Source: Levilactobacillus enshiensis
GTDB lineage: Bacteria; Bacillota; Bacilli; Lactobacillales; Lactobacillaceae
Assembly: GCF_007115095.1 (NCBI RefSeq)
Contig: NZ_SULH01000005.1
Coordinates: 62,001 to 126,000 of the forward strand
Length of the DNA: 64,000 nt
Direction: 5' to 3'
The notes below the pieces were generated by a model, which was given only the letters and a program-made list of their open reading frames with translations, ran no database searches and had not been told where the DNA came from. Of this stretch, positions 38,151-46,157 are shown one piece after another (position 1 is the stretch's first letter; the number at the start of each line of letters is the position of its first letter). A program made the translations under genes and the position numbers.

Positions 38151-38245
38151 GGCTCTTTATTCAAATTCATAAGATACCAATAGTGACTGTATCCCTTGCT
38201 GTATAAGGGATTATCACACCATCAACTAACTTCATTATAGTTACG

Positions 38246-38275
38246 TGTCACCAAATTGTCACCACGGTGTCACCA
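38246..38275 (+). repeat. Three integrase arm-type repeats, left end
   Basis: TGTCACCA at 38246, 38257 and 38268, exactly 11 bp apart (one helical turn). The same 8-mer occurs twice near the other att site. Confidence 0.7.
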
Positions 38276-39323
38276 GTAAACACGGCAAGGGCGATGGAAC
38301 TGTTAGCTTAATGGCTAGCAGTTTTTATTTTGCTCTCACATCCGTTATGGTTCCAAGCCATGACGAACCGTGTACCGTAGAATAGCACCGAACTCAATCA
38401 CTCCGACTGACCGAATAAGTACCGTTATCGTTCAAAACGATAGCGAAACAGGTTACTTGAAATCACCTGTTCACCGACACTGAACGTAATTTTCCGCTAA
38501 GTTGCTTCCTAGTCAATCTAGTTGACCTCGAATGCTCTAAGTTCTTCGGATGTACTTAGCCAAGTGAACATAATTCACCACCCTATTGTTCTAGCAAACA
38601 AATTAGAAAACGCCGACCTTGTACCCATCTCAACCACACCGCAATAAGCAGGCTAGTTGAGCATCCCCTGACTGAGGACTACGTGAACTGTCTTAACCTA
38701 CTAACCAATCTCGTATTTCGGGTTCACTTCTAGCTATCAATTACCCGTTAACCACACACATTAGAACTTCTTACACAATACGGTGTAAAGTACGCTATCA
38801 CCTTTTAGTCCAATCTGGCTCCCCAAAATTGGGGAATGAGGTCTTAGCAGCATGTTTAATCCATCCACAGAGGGAGTATGCAATTATTCTGCACGAGTGT
38901 GGAAAGGATACTCATTTTTTGAGCCCCCTTCCAAAAGAGGCCCTATCCGGTACCGTTAAGGATGCACATTGCCACTTATGACAAACAAAAAAGGGCGGCA
39001 AGTCACCCCCCACATTCATACCTTCAAATAAATATACCCCACATTCACGCTAGACTTCCCTTGTGGGAGTGGTGATTAGTCATTTACCGAAGACAAGTCA
39101 GAAACATGATCTATCCCGTACAATACCGTCGTGAATCGCTACTCTATTGGTGGTAGTCCCCACTATTCCCTTATTATCCCATGTCCGTAACTGTAGTTAC
39201 GCTTGTGTCTCGTAGTTGGAACTACACACCGCTATTCAATCCCGAATAAATGTCAGCATTTGCAAGCATTCAGACTAACATTTACTATGCATGAACAACC
39301 ATAAATCTATTTACACTTGCCGA
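38276..39323. other. Gene-poor left end of the island
   Basis: About 1 kb without a supported gene on either strand; the longest frames are below 40 codons and lack ribosome binding sites. It holds a CCCCAAAATTGGGG palindrome at 38821-38834, a terminator-like hairpin at 38874-38920 and several short repeats. It could contain non-coding RNA or packaging signals, which cannot be told by eye. Confidence 0.4.
38874..38920 (+). terminator. Terminator-like hairpin in gene-poor region
   Basis: GAGTAT (38874-38879) ... ATACTC (38908-38913) then ATTTTTT. No upstream gene is seen on the plus strand, so it may end a small RNA. Confidence 0.45.
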
Positions 39324-39494
39324 CTAGCAACGGATCACAATTACCCCATCGTCAGACACCTCGAAGCTGTCTTCTGTAATGGTCTCGTTGGTTCCCATAT
39401 CATTAGTTGAATCGCTCCTAACCTTAACTACAGCGTCATTATCGAACCGTGAGAGGTACGCTATCATCTCACCAACTGTAAAGGATTCGTCCAT
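39324..39494 (-). CDS. Small island protein, 56 aa
   Basis: MDESFTVGEMIAYLSRFDND begins a 56-residue acidic protein ending VIVIRC. AAAGGCGGGATAGC precedes the ATG. The pattern TVxExIxxLxxxDxDxxVKV resembles the small phage protein at 43893 (TVKDLIQELQTMDSDLPIKM), so they may be distant paralogues. Too short to assign a function. Confidence 0.65.
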   Translation of the reverse strand: MDESFTVGEMIAYLSRFDNDAVVKVRSDSTNDMGTNETITEDSFEVSDDGVIVIRC

Positions 39495-40047
39495 GCTATC
39501 CCGCCTTTCTAACTAGCGTTTTATGTCTCAATTAAACAACTAGTCCACGTCCACTGCATCCCCTGAATAGGTGCAACTTTGGGTGCATCCCTAAATTAGA
39601 AGGTTGCACCCTTTTTCGTGTACTCTGAATGACTTCTTCAAGCCCTCACTTGTCAGCAATTGTCAGCATTATACAGCATGCTTAGGCTAGTAATTGCTGG
39701 TCTCTTATCCTTACTAGAATCCCATGCAGGTTGCACCTTTTTACCCGGATTCACCTTAACAATTCCTAGGGTGCAACTCATATCATAAGGCCAATATTTA
39801 CCACCAAATGATCCCAACATCTCCCAACAATCCAGTTAAGGTTTGCAAGGGGGTAACGACTGGGTTTTGCAAGGGTGTGTGGCCCCGTCTCTGTCTGTTT
39901 GACCGTATCGGGGATGATTGCTTAGTCCAATAGAAAAGGCCCTGACAACTAACGTCAAGACCACTAATCAAGCTACTATCGAATGCAACACCGATGTCGT
40001 ATTCCAAATGGGAGGACGCCCTCTCATTTAAGATCATGCTATCAAAA

Positions 40048-40063
40048 CGGACGACGTCGTCCG
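40048..40063. promoter_or_regulatory. ACGT-centred palindrome 1
   Basis: CGGACGACGTCGTCCG, perfect 16-bp palindrome. Confidence 0.85.
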
Positions 40064-40092
40064 ATTCCAAATTGCCTACCATCATCAAATTC

Positions 40093-40104
40093 TGATACGT
40101 ATCA
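40093..40104. promoter_or_regulatory. ACGT-centred palindrome 2
   Basis: TGATACGTATCA, perfect 12-bp palindrome. Confidence 0.75.
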
Positions 40105-40151
40105 CGTTTTCACTAGACCACTTAAAACGTGGTACGTGCCATCATTCATAT

Positions 40152-40212
40152 ATGTTGCGACGTTGTAACATTTGGGAAAAGGTGCGATGTCGCACTATTT
40201 GGGGACGTACCC
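40152..40212. repeat. Tandem 27-bp units with palindromic cores
   Basis: GCGACGTTGTAACATTTGGG (from 40157) and GCGATGTCGCACTATTTGGG (from 40184) are imperfect direct repeats 27 bp apart. Each carries an inverted-repeat core (GTGCGA-TG-TCGCAC at 40182-40195; an imperfect ATGTTGCGAC / GTTGTAACAT at 40152-40171), and GGGGACGTACCC follows at 40201. Related units lie at 39991 and 40052 (CGAYGTCGT followed by ATTCCAAAT). Confidence 0.7.
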
Positions 40213-40283
40213 AATTATGAACTCAGCCCTATTCTTCAAATTTCGCGACGTTACGAATTATCACAGAGAATACTATCCCTAAA

Positions 40284-40299
40284 TCGTCGACGTCGACGA
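40284..40299. promoter_or_regulatory. ACGT-centred palindrome 3
   Basis: TCGTCGACGTCGACGA, perfect 16-bp palindrome inside the DUF3102 reading frame. Confidence 0.85.
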
Positions 40300-40418
40300 A
40301 TTTACACTCCCGAACAGTCATCTCATCAGGCTTCTTAGTTTCACCCGAATCAAGTTGTTGGGGGTTGTCGCGCTCTTCAGGCGGCATTGTCGCAATTTCA
40401 TACAAAACATTCATGCCT

Positions 40419-40442
40419 AAATACGACGACGTCGTCGTATTT
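40419..40442. promoter_or_regulatory. ACGT-centred palindrome 4, 24 bp
   Basis: AAATACGACGAC and GTCGTCGTATTT join into a perfect 24-bp palindrome within the DUF3102 frame. The longest of the set. Confidence 0.9.
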
Positions 40443-40750
40443 GAAAATTCATTAGCGATTTTAATAAATCTCTGTGCTTGTCTAGGCTTTATATCAATAG
40501 ACTCCAACCACTTACCAAACTCTCCATGAACCAAATCATTCTCTTTCACCCACTTCAAACGCCGACCAATTTCAAAAATTGCCTGGCCGCCATATTTGCG
40601 CTCAAGCGCAATTGCTACCAAATTTCGTCCCGGGACAAAATTCAATTTATATATAAATCCATTTTCGAGGTCGAATTTAAAGGTTTAGTTGAAGCCTCAT
40701 TCAACCACAAATATCAGAACAATCTATTGCTTTTCTGTATCTCCACTAAC

Positions 40751-41623
40751 CTACTTATCTTGTTTAGAAAGCTCTAACTTCCGTTCAATCTCTTTTGAGT
40801 CTTCATCTGCCTTATAAAGTTTTTTGCTTAGATTATCATAGGATTTAACCATATCAGCGTTGAAATATGTTTGATATTGATTCCAAATATTTATCAAACT
40901 ACCCTTATTTTCTCTATTATGGCCATCAAACATTTGTACCGCCTCATCAAATAACCTATGTGGTTCTTTACCATAATTTCGAGCCGGTAATGAAATTATA
41001 CTCTCATCATGCATAACACTTTTTATAGATCCGTATTCATCACGTGAAGTACGAAAGAAAATATCAATTTTGCTCACTACCTGATTTTTTTCAAGACTAG
41101 GTGCAATCAGTATAGATTCGTCTTCTATCCCCTGTATAGAAAGAATATTTTGGGGTTTATCCTCTCCCTTAACGTAAATACAAAACAAAATGTCCAAAGC
41201 GGGATTCTGTGAAATATTTCTCAGTTTATAAAAGAACCCCCTATAGTCGTCAATCATAATGGTATTAGAAGAGTGATATACATAGTTACCGGCCTCTATA
41301 TTATACTGAATCGAAAAATCCAAATGAGGCCTAGCTTGTACAACCGCTTCCTCTTTTGTAAGTTCTCTTTCTTTTATTGATTGCCAATAAACACCACCAA
41401 TAGCAATTGGAATGCCTAAATAACTACCCCAAAATCCCAACCAGCCATCGTTACTTCCCCCTGGCGTGTTGGATAACCATCCCCACGTCATTAAACGCTG
41501 CAAACCAATTGGTAAAAGAATTACGATTATTCCCATTACAACCCAAAATCCCCAGTTAGGGCCACTCGCAGGCCTACTTTCTTTATCTTTTTGTTTTTCA
41601 CAGTTGTTTACTTTTTTAGCCAT
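40751..41623 (-). CDS. Two-helix membrane protein, island cargo
   Basis: 290 residues from the ATG at 41623 (TTGGAGGAGACACA upstream). Two transmembrane segments lie near residues 28-47 and 62-80, followed by a cytoplasmic domain of about 200 residues with mixed alpha/beta character, ending in a charged helix (KKLYKADEDSKEIERKLEL). No catalytic motif is recognised. AT-rich. Its place in the accessory end of a satellite is where superinfection-exclusion or defence genes often sit, but that is only inference. Confidence 0.75.
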   Translation of the reverse strand: MAKKVNNCEKQKDKESRPASGPNWGFWVVMGIIVILLPIGLQRLMTWGWLSNTPGGSNDGWLGFWGSYLGIPIAIGGVYWQSIKERELTKEEAVVQARPHLDFSIQYNIEAGNYVYHSSNTIMIDDYRGFFYKLRNISQNPALDILFCIYVKGEDKPQNILSIQGIEDESILIAPSLEKNQVVSKIDIFFRTSRDEYGSIKSVMHDESIISLPARNYGKEPHRLFDEAVQMFDGHNRENKGSLINIWNQYQTYFNADMVKSYDNLSKKLYKADEDSKEIERKLELSKQDK

Positions 41624-41687
41624 TGTGTCTCCTCCAAACCAATTACAAGCATAACAAAGCCCTAACGTCTCCGCTAGGGCCAATCTT

Positions 41688-42140
41688 CTATTCTGCTTGG
41701 TAAATGTGTAAGTCGTCCAGAAAGTAACAGTCAGCGAACTCTAACAACGCCTGTGGCTTGTATAAGTGGGAGTAGCTAGACCCGGACCGACCTAGGGCCA
41801 TATAGCATTGGGTATCTGAATACCCCTTGAAATACAGCATATCCAATATGTCCTGACTTTCCTGATCGCATTGGCTAATGGCCTGTTTAACCTGCTCAAC
41901 GACCTGTTCCGCATAGAGATGTTGGACTATTCGACGATCACCGTCATTGTTGCTACCAGACCCCTTAGGCATTCCGTCTAAGCGCTGTGAGCGTAATTCA
42001 GTCAATGACTTTGAAGTTATCCGAATCATACGCGGCAACGTCCGAGAGAGAAAACTAGCCACCTTCTGCCGGGTCTTCTGTTCGTTTACTTCTGGAAAGA
42101 TGTCACTCATACTTACGTTCTTAAAATCAATATCTGTCAC
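41688..42140 (-). CDS. ArpU-family phage transcriptional regulator
   Basis: 150 residues beginning with GTG behind GGGGG. The helix-turn-helix-like C-terminal half (ILDMLYFKGYSDTQCYMALGRSGSSY) matches ArpU/RinA-type late-gene activators. In phages these drive packaging-gene transcription; in a satellite it may tune its own or helper genes. Confidence 0.85.
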   Translation of the reverse strand: MTDIDFKNVSMSDIFPEVNEQKTRQKVASFLSRTLPRMIRITSKSLTELRSQRLDGMPKGSGSNNDGDRRIVQHLYAEQVVEQVKQAISQCDQESQDILDMLYFKGYSDTQCYMALGRSGSSYSHLYKPQALLEFADCYFLDDLHIYQAE

Positions 42141-42616
42141 CGTTCACAGCCCCCATTAGTCCACCGCATTCGTGGTAAAATAAGTTGTTGAGTTATTTTG
42201 GTGAGGGCCGTTGATACGGCCTTTTTTCTTTGGCTTCGACGTCGAAAATTCGTCAGTCACAATTGGGCTGAATTCTCAGCCGAACTATCTGACTCGCTAA
42301 AATGGTACCTAAGTTAAATTTAGGGCATTGGCTGCCGAAAATCAGGCTACCAGAACTGAGCCTAATATTCGGACTAGCTGGGGATGAATGAGTATTTCAC
42401 TTTTATGTTAGAGACCTGAACTTGCAGTTTGACAGTTCAGCCTAATTTGACTGCTCAATTTTGAGCCATCAAACTCAGTCAACTTGATTGACCCACTTTC
42501 TCTTTGAACATTCGCGCAAAATCGCGCACATCTTTCTCTTTCGCGCGGAACCCTTTCTCTTTTCTTAGACCCAGTGGTTCAGAGGTCAGTACATCCCTGC
42601 CTAGCAGAGAATTACA
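42141..42616. other. Candidate origin region downstream of the replication gene
   Basis: 476 bp without a supported gene. It holds CTTTCTCTTT three times (42496, 42532, 42553) interleaved with TCGCGC three times (42512, 42522, 42541), TTTGAC repeats, a TTCGACGTCGAA palindrome at 42235-42246 and a plus-strand terminator-like hairpin at 42206-42227. Iteron-like repeats next to a rep gene suggest a replication origin. Confidence 0.45.
42206..42227 (+). terminator. Terminator-like hairpin on the plus strand
   Basis: GGCCGT-TGAT-ACGGCC followed by six T. It points against all neighbouring genes, so it may end an antisense transcript. Confidence 0.55.
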
Positions 42617-43462
42617 TTAAGGCGATTCTTTGCCTGCTTCATACTGTTTTTCCAATCCTGCCATATAAGCATCATTAGCAGCGGAACCTTCTTCAACACT
42701 TAAACCCCGTGGTTCAACAGAACCACCATTGGACTTAGCCTGATTCAAATACTTATCCATCTTGTCTCCAAACAGTGTACTAGGCTGTAAAAATGGATTC
42801 ATTTCAGTAACGTCTTTCCATTCTCCAGACTTGTACTTGATTACATCCATAAATTCCTGTTCAGTAAATCCTTCACTGAATCTGGTTTCAATTAATTCTT
42901 TAGTTTTATCTGTTACATGATAGCTATGACCTGATTGCTTATTTAAGTAATCAATAATGGATTTAATGGTTGTCTCTTCTGCTTGGTGTGAACGAAGTGA
43001 ACTGGGTTCCTGACTATTATGTGTAGTCTCTGTATAGTCTCTGGTATTGGTTTGCCCATTTTGGGTACCATTCCCTACCCATTCTGGGTATGAACCCTGC
43101 CCATTTTGGGTAGTGTCTAATTGAAGTGCATCCAACTTTGAATAATCAATTCGATACCAAACGGTTTTGTCGTACCCAGCTTTATTGAATCGATCAGTAA
43201 TTAAATAACCGTCGTCTTTCAACTTCTTTATTGTACGAATGATTGTATTCCTACCCCAAAACGGAAACTCATTTTGCCATTCTCGATACTTATGGTAAGT
43301 CCAATAATACCCATTGCGGTAGTTCGTTGATCGTTGCAACCAGTAGTGAACTTGGCTTAATATTATTGCCTCGTTCAATCCCAATTTCTTAGCTAGGGAT
43401 GGATACACAAGCAATGGCGATCCGTCCTCAACCAGCTTCCGTTTACTAGGATTCATCCCCAT
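42617..43462 (-). CDS. Phage replication protein with conserved phage C-terminal domain
   Basis: 281 residues. An N-terminal winged-helix half (LGLNEAIILSQVHYWLQRS; NTIIRTIKKLKDDGYL), as in replisome organisers, is followed by a Ser/Thr/Gln-rich linker and a C-terminal domain of the conserved phage C-terminus type (IIDYLNKQSGHSYHVTDKT; LFGDKMDKYLNQ). It probably binds the island origin and recruits host helicase. GGGGGTGATTCA precedes the ATG. Confidence 0.88.
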   Translation of the reverse strand: MGMNPSKRKLVEDGSPLLVYPSLAKKLGLNEAIILSQVHYWLQRSTNYRNGYYWTYHKYREWQNEFPFWGRNTIIRTIKKLKDDGYLITDRFNKAGYDKTVWYRIDYSKLDALQLDTTQNGQGSYPEWVGNGTQNGQTNTRDYTETTHNSQEPSSLRSHQAEETTIKSIIDYLNKQSGHSYHVTDKTKELIETRFSEGFTEQEFMDVIKYKSGEWKDVTEMNPFLQPSTLFGDKMDKYLNQAKSNGGSVEPRGLSVEEGSAANDAYMAGLEKQYEAGKESP

Positions 43463-43473
43463 TGAATCACCCC

Positions 43474-43737
43474 CTATCTGCTACGGTGAGTGTCCGCATC
43501 GAGTATCTGGCCTATTTGGTCATCGACCTGCTGTAGGTTGTCCCTGGTCATGATGCTAAGCCAATTCATGCTGTCGAATAGCCGTTCAGCTTCATAGCCA
43601 ACGCCCTTCATATCGATTTTCCCTTGTCGGTAGTCACCTACCACATCAGAGAGAACATCCAGCATTTCAACCACTGCAAACTCCATACTTTCTGCTTCAA
43701 TCACCGTTGCTTTTACATCGTCTAAATCTAAATTCAT
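43474..43737 (-). CDS. Small island protein, 87 aa
   Basis: MNLDLDDVKATVIEAESMEF start, acidic and largely helical. ATG at 43737 follows GGAGACCTAAGACA. No family recognised. Parallel to the rep gene, 11 bp upstream. Confidence 0.65.
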   Translation of the reverse strand: MNLDLDDVKATVIEAESMEFAVVEMLDVLSDVVGDYRQGKIDMKGVGYEAERLFDSMNWLSIMTRDNLQQVDDQIGQILDADTHRSR

Positions 43738-43741
43738 TGTC

Positions 43742-43861
43742 TTAGGTCTCCATTTCGTGATAAAATGAAGCCACAAAAGGCCTTATCAGGTCTGCATATT
43801 CTGCATTCGTCCACGCTAACTCGCCAAAGTAATAGCGTGGATTTTTTGTGCCTTCATTCAT
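43742..43861 (-). CDS. Possible 39-aa island protein
   Basis: Begins MNEGTKNPRYYFGELAWTN behind GGGG at 9 bases. A longer frame (to 43996) overlaps the preceding gene and lacks a good signal. Tryptophan and tyrosine content suggest a folded peptide. Low confidence. Confidence 0.4.
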   Translation of the reverse strand: MNEGTKNPRYYFGELAWTNAEYADLIRPFVASFYHEMET

Positions 43862-43892
43862 ATTTTCTAACCCCAACTGTATTTGTAACAAA

Positions 43893-44075
43893 TTATGAAA
43901 TGTAGGAAATTTCAACAATTCGTTGACCATCTCGCCATTCAACATCTTCAAACGCGTCACCCTTTTGCAAATAGCCCTCAATGACGTGTATTCCATCGCA
44001 AGCCACCATTTTTATAGGTAGGTCAGAATCCATAGTTTGAAGTTCCTGTATTAAGTCTTTCACCGTAGCACTCAT
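43893..44075 (-). CDS. Small phage-type protein, 60 aa
   Basis: MSATVKDLIQELQTMDSDLP opens a protein of the common phage type TVxxLIxxLxxxDPDLPV. A longer GTG start at 44096 has no ribosome binding site. Function unknown. Confidence 0.6.
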   Translation of the reverse strand: MSATVKDLIQELQTMDSDLPIKMVACDGIHVIEGYLQKGDAFEDVEWRDGQRIVEISYIS

Positions 44076-44148
44076 ACTCGTATGCTCTCGCCTCACTTAA
44101 TTCCTAGATTAGAAAACAACAACGCCAATCACTGCACCGTCCACTGTT

Positions 44149-44574
44149 CTAATCTTGGCTGTTTTCTATCTTCTGTAACATTGACTTAGCTTCTAGACGT
44201 TGCTCTGGTGTGCTTTTAGGGTTCGCTAGCTTACGAGTAGCCAGTTCCTTTATTACATAAGTATCAGCCATCCACTCACCATCAATCAGCATGAAATGGC
44301 TATCCTTGAACTCTGCATATACAGGCCACTGACGCTTAAAGTCGGCCAACGATACAACTAGGCTAGGTTCACTGGAAACTGGTGCTGAACGTTCAATTAG
44401 CCCCATTTTCAAGGCCAGACGGGTAGGCTCGCCCAACTCATTCAATACCCCCTTTTCAACCATGATCTGATAAATCTGGGACTTAACGTTGTTCACCTTT
44501 TCTGGTGCAATCTGACCACGCTGACTTGCTATGACGAACGCGTCTTCTACTAATTTTGGATAAATGATCTTCAT
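44149..44574 (-). CDS. Island protein, 141 aa
   Basis: Begins MKIIYPKLVEDAFVIASQRG behind GAAGGGTG. The C-terminal half is charged and helical (KELATRKLANPKSTPEQRLE). Resembles phage antirepressor-associated or Rha C-terminal fragments only loosely; no assignment made. Confidence 0.65.
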   Translation of the reverse strand: MKIIYPKLVEDAFVIASQRGQIAPEKVNNVKSQIYQIMVEKGVLNELGEPTRLALKMGLIERSAPVSSEPSLVVSLADFKRQWPVYAEFKDSHFMLIDGEWMADTYVIKELATRKLANPKSTPEQRLEAKSMLQKIENSQD

Positions 44575-44676
44575 GTCTAAACACCCTTCTTAACTATTCA
44601 GCGGAAAACTCCGCTCAATTCAATAACAAATCGTTATGCAATATCTACCGACTAAATCCATCACCCTGCCGTGGTT

Positions 44677-44946
44677 TTAGATTTGATGTTCCATCATAAA
44701 TTTGTCGGCTGACACCTTACTGATACGGCTGATATTGCCAACTGTAGTTACTTGTAAGCCCTGATTAATGAACTCTGTAAGCGTCTGTGGTGCTATGTGG
44801 AGATACTTAGCCGCTTCTTGCTTAGTCATGTAAGGGCCATACTTCTGACGCTCCCCAGCTTCCTTGAAAGCCACGATAGCCATCTTCTGCATGACGGATC
44901 CAATCTGGTTCATTGACTTATCTGACAGCTCAAATGGAATCTCCAT
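44677..44946 (-). CDS. Helix-turn-helix (AlpA/MerR-like) DNA-binding protein
   Basis: 89 residues. The C-terminal half MTKQEAAKYLHIAPQTLTEF...ISKVSADKFMMEH is an excisionase-type winged HTH. The same layout (xxADKFMxxH end) is seen in the 59-aa protein at 45845, so they look like paralogues. GGAGGTGTACAGA precedes the ATG at 44946. Confidence 0.8.
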   Translation of the reverse strand: MEIPFELSDKSMNQIGSVMQKMAIVAFKEAGERQKYGPYMTKQEAAKYLHIAPQTLTEFINQGLQVTTVGNISRISKVSADKFMMEHQI

Positions 44947-44962
44947 TCTGTACACCTCCTAA

Positions 44963-45655
44963 TTAGCCTGTAATGGCTTGCTGTGGCTTTTCTAGCTTAA
45001 TCTGATAAATAATACCTTGGTTAGCTAACGTGGCCTTAATCTGCTTGTAATCCATGCCTAACTCAATCAATACGCTTGTTTGTGACTTAACCTTACTTAA
45101 AGCAGCAGTTTCATCTGCCGTTAGATATTCGGTAATTGAATGATGTTCGGGGATGCCCCGTAGTTTCTTAATCTGGGCGGTGTTCATCCCCAGCGCCTGC
45201 TTGTACATGAGACGGTTCAAGTTACTGTACGCGTGACTGTCGTCCTCGAATGCATCACTGTTAGCAATGACATCGTTCAGCCCTTTAGACGACTGTTTAC
45301 CGAACTTGAAAGCCACACGTCGTGCTATTAATTCTTCCTTCATGGCATAAAACTGCTTAACTAACGCCTTTTTTAGAAAGACAATCGGCCGACTGTTACC
45401 AAGCAACGCTATAAGGGTCGTAGCCTGTAGCATATTTAGATGCCATATCTTACGTGGTCGTCCGCCCTTACTTCCCTTAAGAGGTTTCGACGTCTCAGAC
45501 GTTAAAACCCCAAAGTCCTGTAAGTCCTTTTTATAGGTCTCGATATTGTCATTAATTGCCCGATGGGTCATTCCTGCATATTGGGCGATTACGTCCCCTG
45601 TCGTATACAGCTTGGCATTCACACTACCATCGGTGAGAAACACTAGTTCATTCAT
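44963..45655 (-). CDS. Rha-type phage regulatory protein
   Basis: 230 residues. The N-terminal part (SVNAKLYTTGDVIAQYAGMTHRAINDNI; GRPRKIWHLNMLQATTLIALL) matches Rha/antirepressor families. The C-terminal part holds a second helical domain (LGMNTAQIKKLRGIPEHHSI). AGGAGGTTGCAA precedes the ATG at 45655. In phages such proteins override the repressor or hinder growth without host IHF. Confidence 0.82.
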   Translation of the reverse strand: MNELVFLTDGSVNAKLYTTGDVIAQYAGMTHRAINDNIETYKKDLQDFGVLTSETSKPLKGSKGGRPRKIWHLNMLQATTLIALLGNSRPIVFLKKALVKQFYAMKEELIARRVAFKFGKQSSKGLNDVIANSDAFEDDSHAYSNLNRLMYKQALGMNTAQIKKLRGIPEHHSITEYLTADETAALSKVKSQTSVLIELGMDYKQIKATLANQGIIYQIKLEKPQQAITG

Positions 45656-45665
45656 TTGCAACCTC

Positions 45666-45833
45666 CTAACTGGCTCTCTTCTGATTGGTCTGTAGCACCT
45701 CGCTAAGCACCTTAGACAGCGTCTCACGGTCAGCCGACAAGGTGGACTGTTCTAGCAGCCAACTCTCCAACTGGCGGACGTGATCGTCTAGCTTAGTCAA
45801 GGTGGATAACTCGTTCTTAGGAACTTCATTCAT
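45666..45833 (-). CDS. Small island protein, 55 aa
   Basis: MNEVPKNELSTLTKLDDHVR begins a 55-residue helical, acidic protein that ends QTNQKRAS. AGGAGGTGTTGGC precedes the ATG. Its stop lies 10 bp before the Rha start, and its 3' end carries the Rha ribosome binding site. Length suggests a small coiled-coil factor. Confidence 0.65.
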   Translation of the reverse strand: MNEVPKNELSTLTKLDDHVRQLESWLLEQSTLSADRETLSKVLSEVLQTNQKRAS

Positions 45834-45844
45834 GCCAACACCTC

Positions 45845-46024
45845 CTATTGCTTGTGGTCAGCCATAAACTTATCGGCATCCATCTTATCAATTCGCTTAG
45901 TACCGCCAATTATAGACACCTTCAGACCATCATCAATAAATTTCTTAAGTGTATTGTGCGAACCAACATTTAAGTATTCGCGTGCCTGAATCAAATTCAT
46001 ATATCTTGGATATACTTTTTCCAT
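45845..46024 (-). CDS. AlpA/excisionase-like HTH protein
   Basis: 59 residues (MEKVYPRYMNLIQAREYLNV start; KRIDKMDADKFMADHKQ end), a compact winged HTH of the MerR/Xis type. GGAGGTGCATT precedes the ATG. First gene of the leftward operon, divergent from the repressor. Position matches AlpA of satellites, which activates int and excision. Confidence 0.82.
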   Translation of the reverse strand: MEKVYPRYMNLIQAREYLNVGSHNTLKKFIDDGLKVSIIGGTKRIDKMDADKFMADHKQ

Positions 46025-46061
46025 AATGCACCTCCGTAACCTATTCATAACTTTTTAAATT

Positions 46062-46091
46062 AATACTTTACGGAATTGAGTGTAAAGTATT
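46062..46091. promoter_or_regulatory. Operator-like inverted repeat between repressor and AlpA-like gene
   Basis: AATACTTTAC / GTAAAGTATT perfect 10-bp arms, 10-bp spacer. ATTCATAACT occurs as a direct repeat beside it (46043 and 46089). Confidence 0.7.
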
Positions 46092-46100
46092 CATAACTGG

Positions 46101-46129
46101 TTGTCAAGTATGGTCATTTACCGTACAAT
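46101..46129 (+). promoter_or_regulatory. Promoter of the island repressor
   Basis: TTGTCA (46101-46106), 17-bp spacer, TACAAT (46124-46129), then AGGGAGGGG before the ATG. Confidence 0.75.
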
Positions 46130-46157
46130 GGAGTCAAATTAAGGGAGGGGACCGTAA

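Larger units (their letters stand above)
39495..40228. other. Intergenic region with GGTGCAAC repeats and palindromes
   Basis: No gene with a supported start. Two plus-strand GGTGCAAC copies (near 39571, 39771) and two inverted GTTGCACC copies (near 39602, 39729) occur, plus a near copy GGGTGCATCC at 39583. One inverted pair forms a terminator-like hairpin (39583-39614). The right part carries palindromes listed separately. A 96-codon frame at 39798-40088 lacks a ribosome binding site and was not accepted. Confidence 0.5.
40229..40645 (-). pseudogene. DUF3102 protein fragment
   Basis: Up to 138 codons matching the DUF3102 core (IFEIGRRLKWVKENDLVHGEFGKWLESI; MTVRE). Family members normally carry 20-30 more residues upstream and a longer C-terminal coiled region; here the frame opens with a TTG lacking a ribosome binding site and diverges right after TVRE. 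The end is rich in Asp codons generated by a TCGTCGACGTCGACGA palindrome. I read it as truncated at both ends, though a short functional version cannot be excluded. Confidence 0.6.

Noticed and set aside
38821-38991. 35-codon plus-strand peptide starting MFNPSTEGVC
   Set aside because: It contains the terminator-like hairpin within its codons and has only a weak upstream purine stretch.
39798-40088. 96-codon minus-strand frame left of the palindromes
   Set aside because: No ribosome binding site at any ATG, no recognisable domain, and its codons are largely explained by the repeat sequence.
45480-45500. Further member of the CGACGTCG palindrome set
   Set aside because: TTCGACGTCTCAGACG is not palindromic beyond six bases; likely chance inside the Rha gene.
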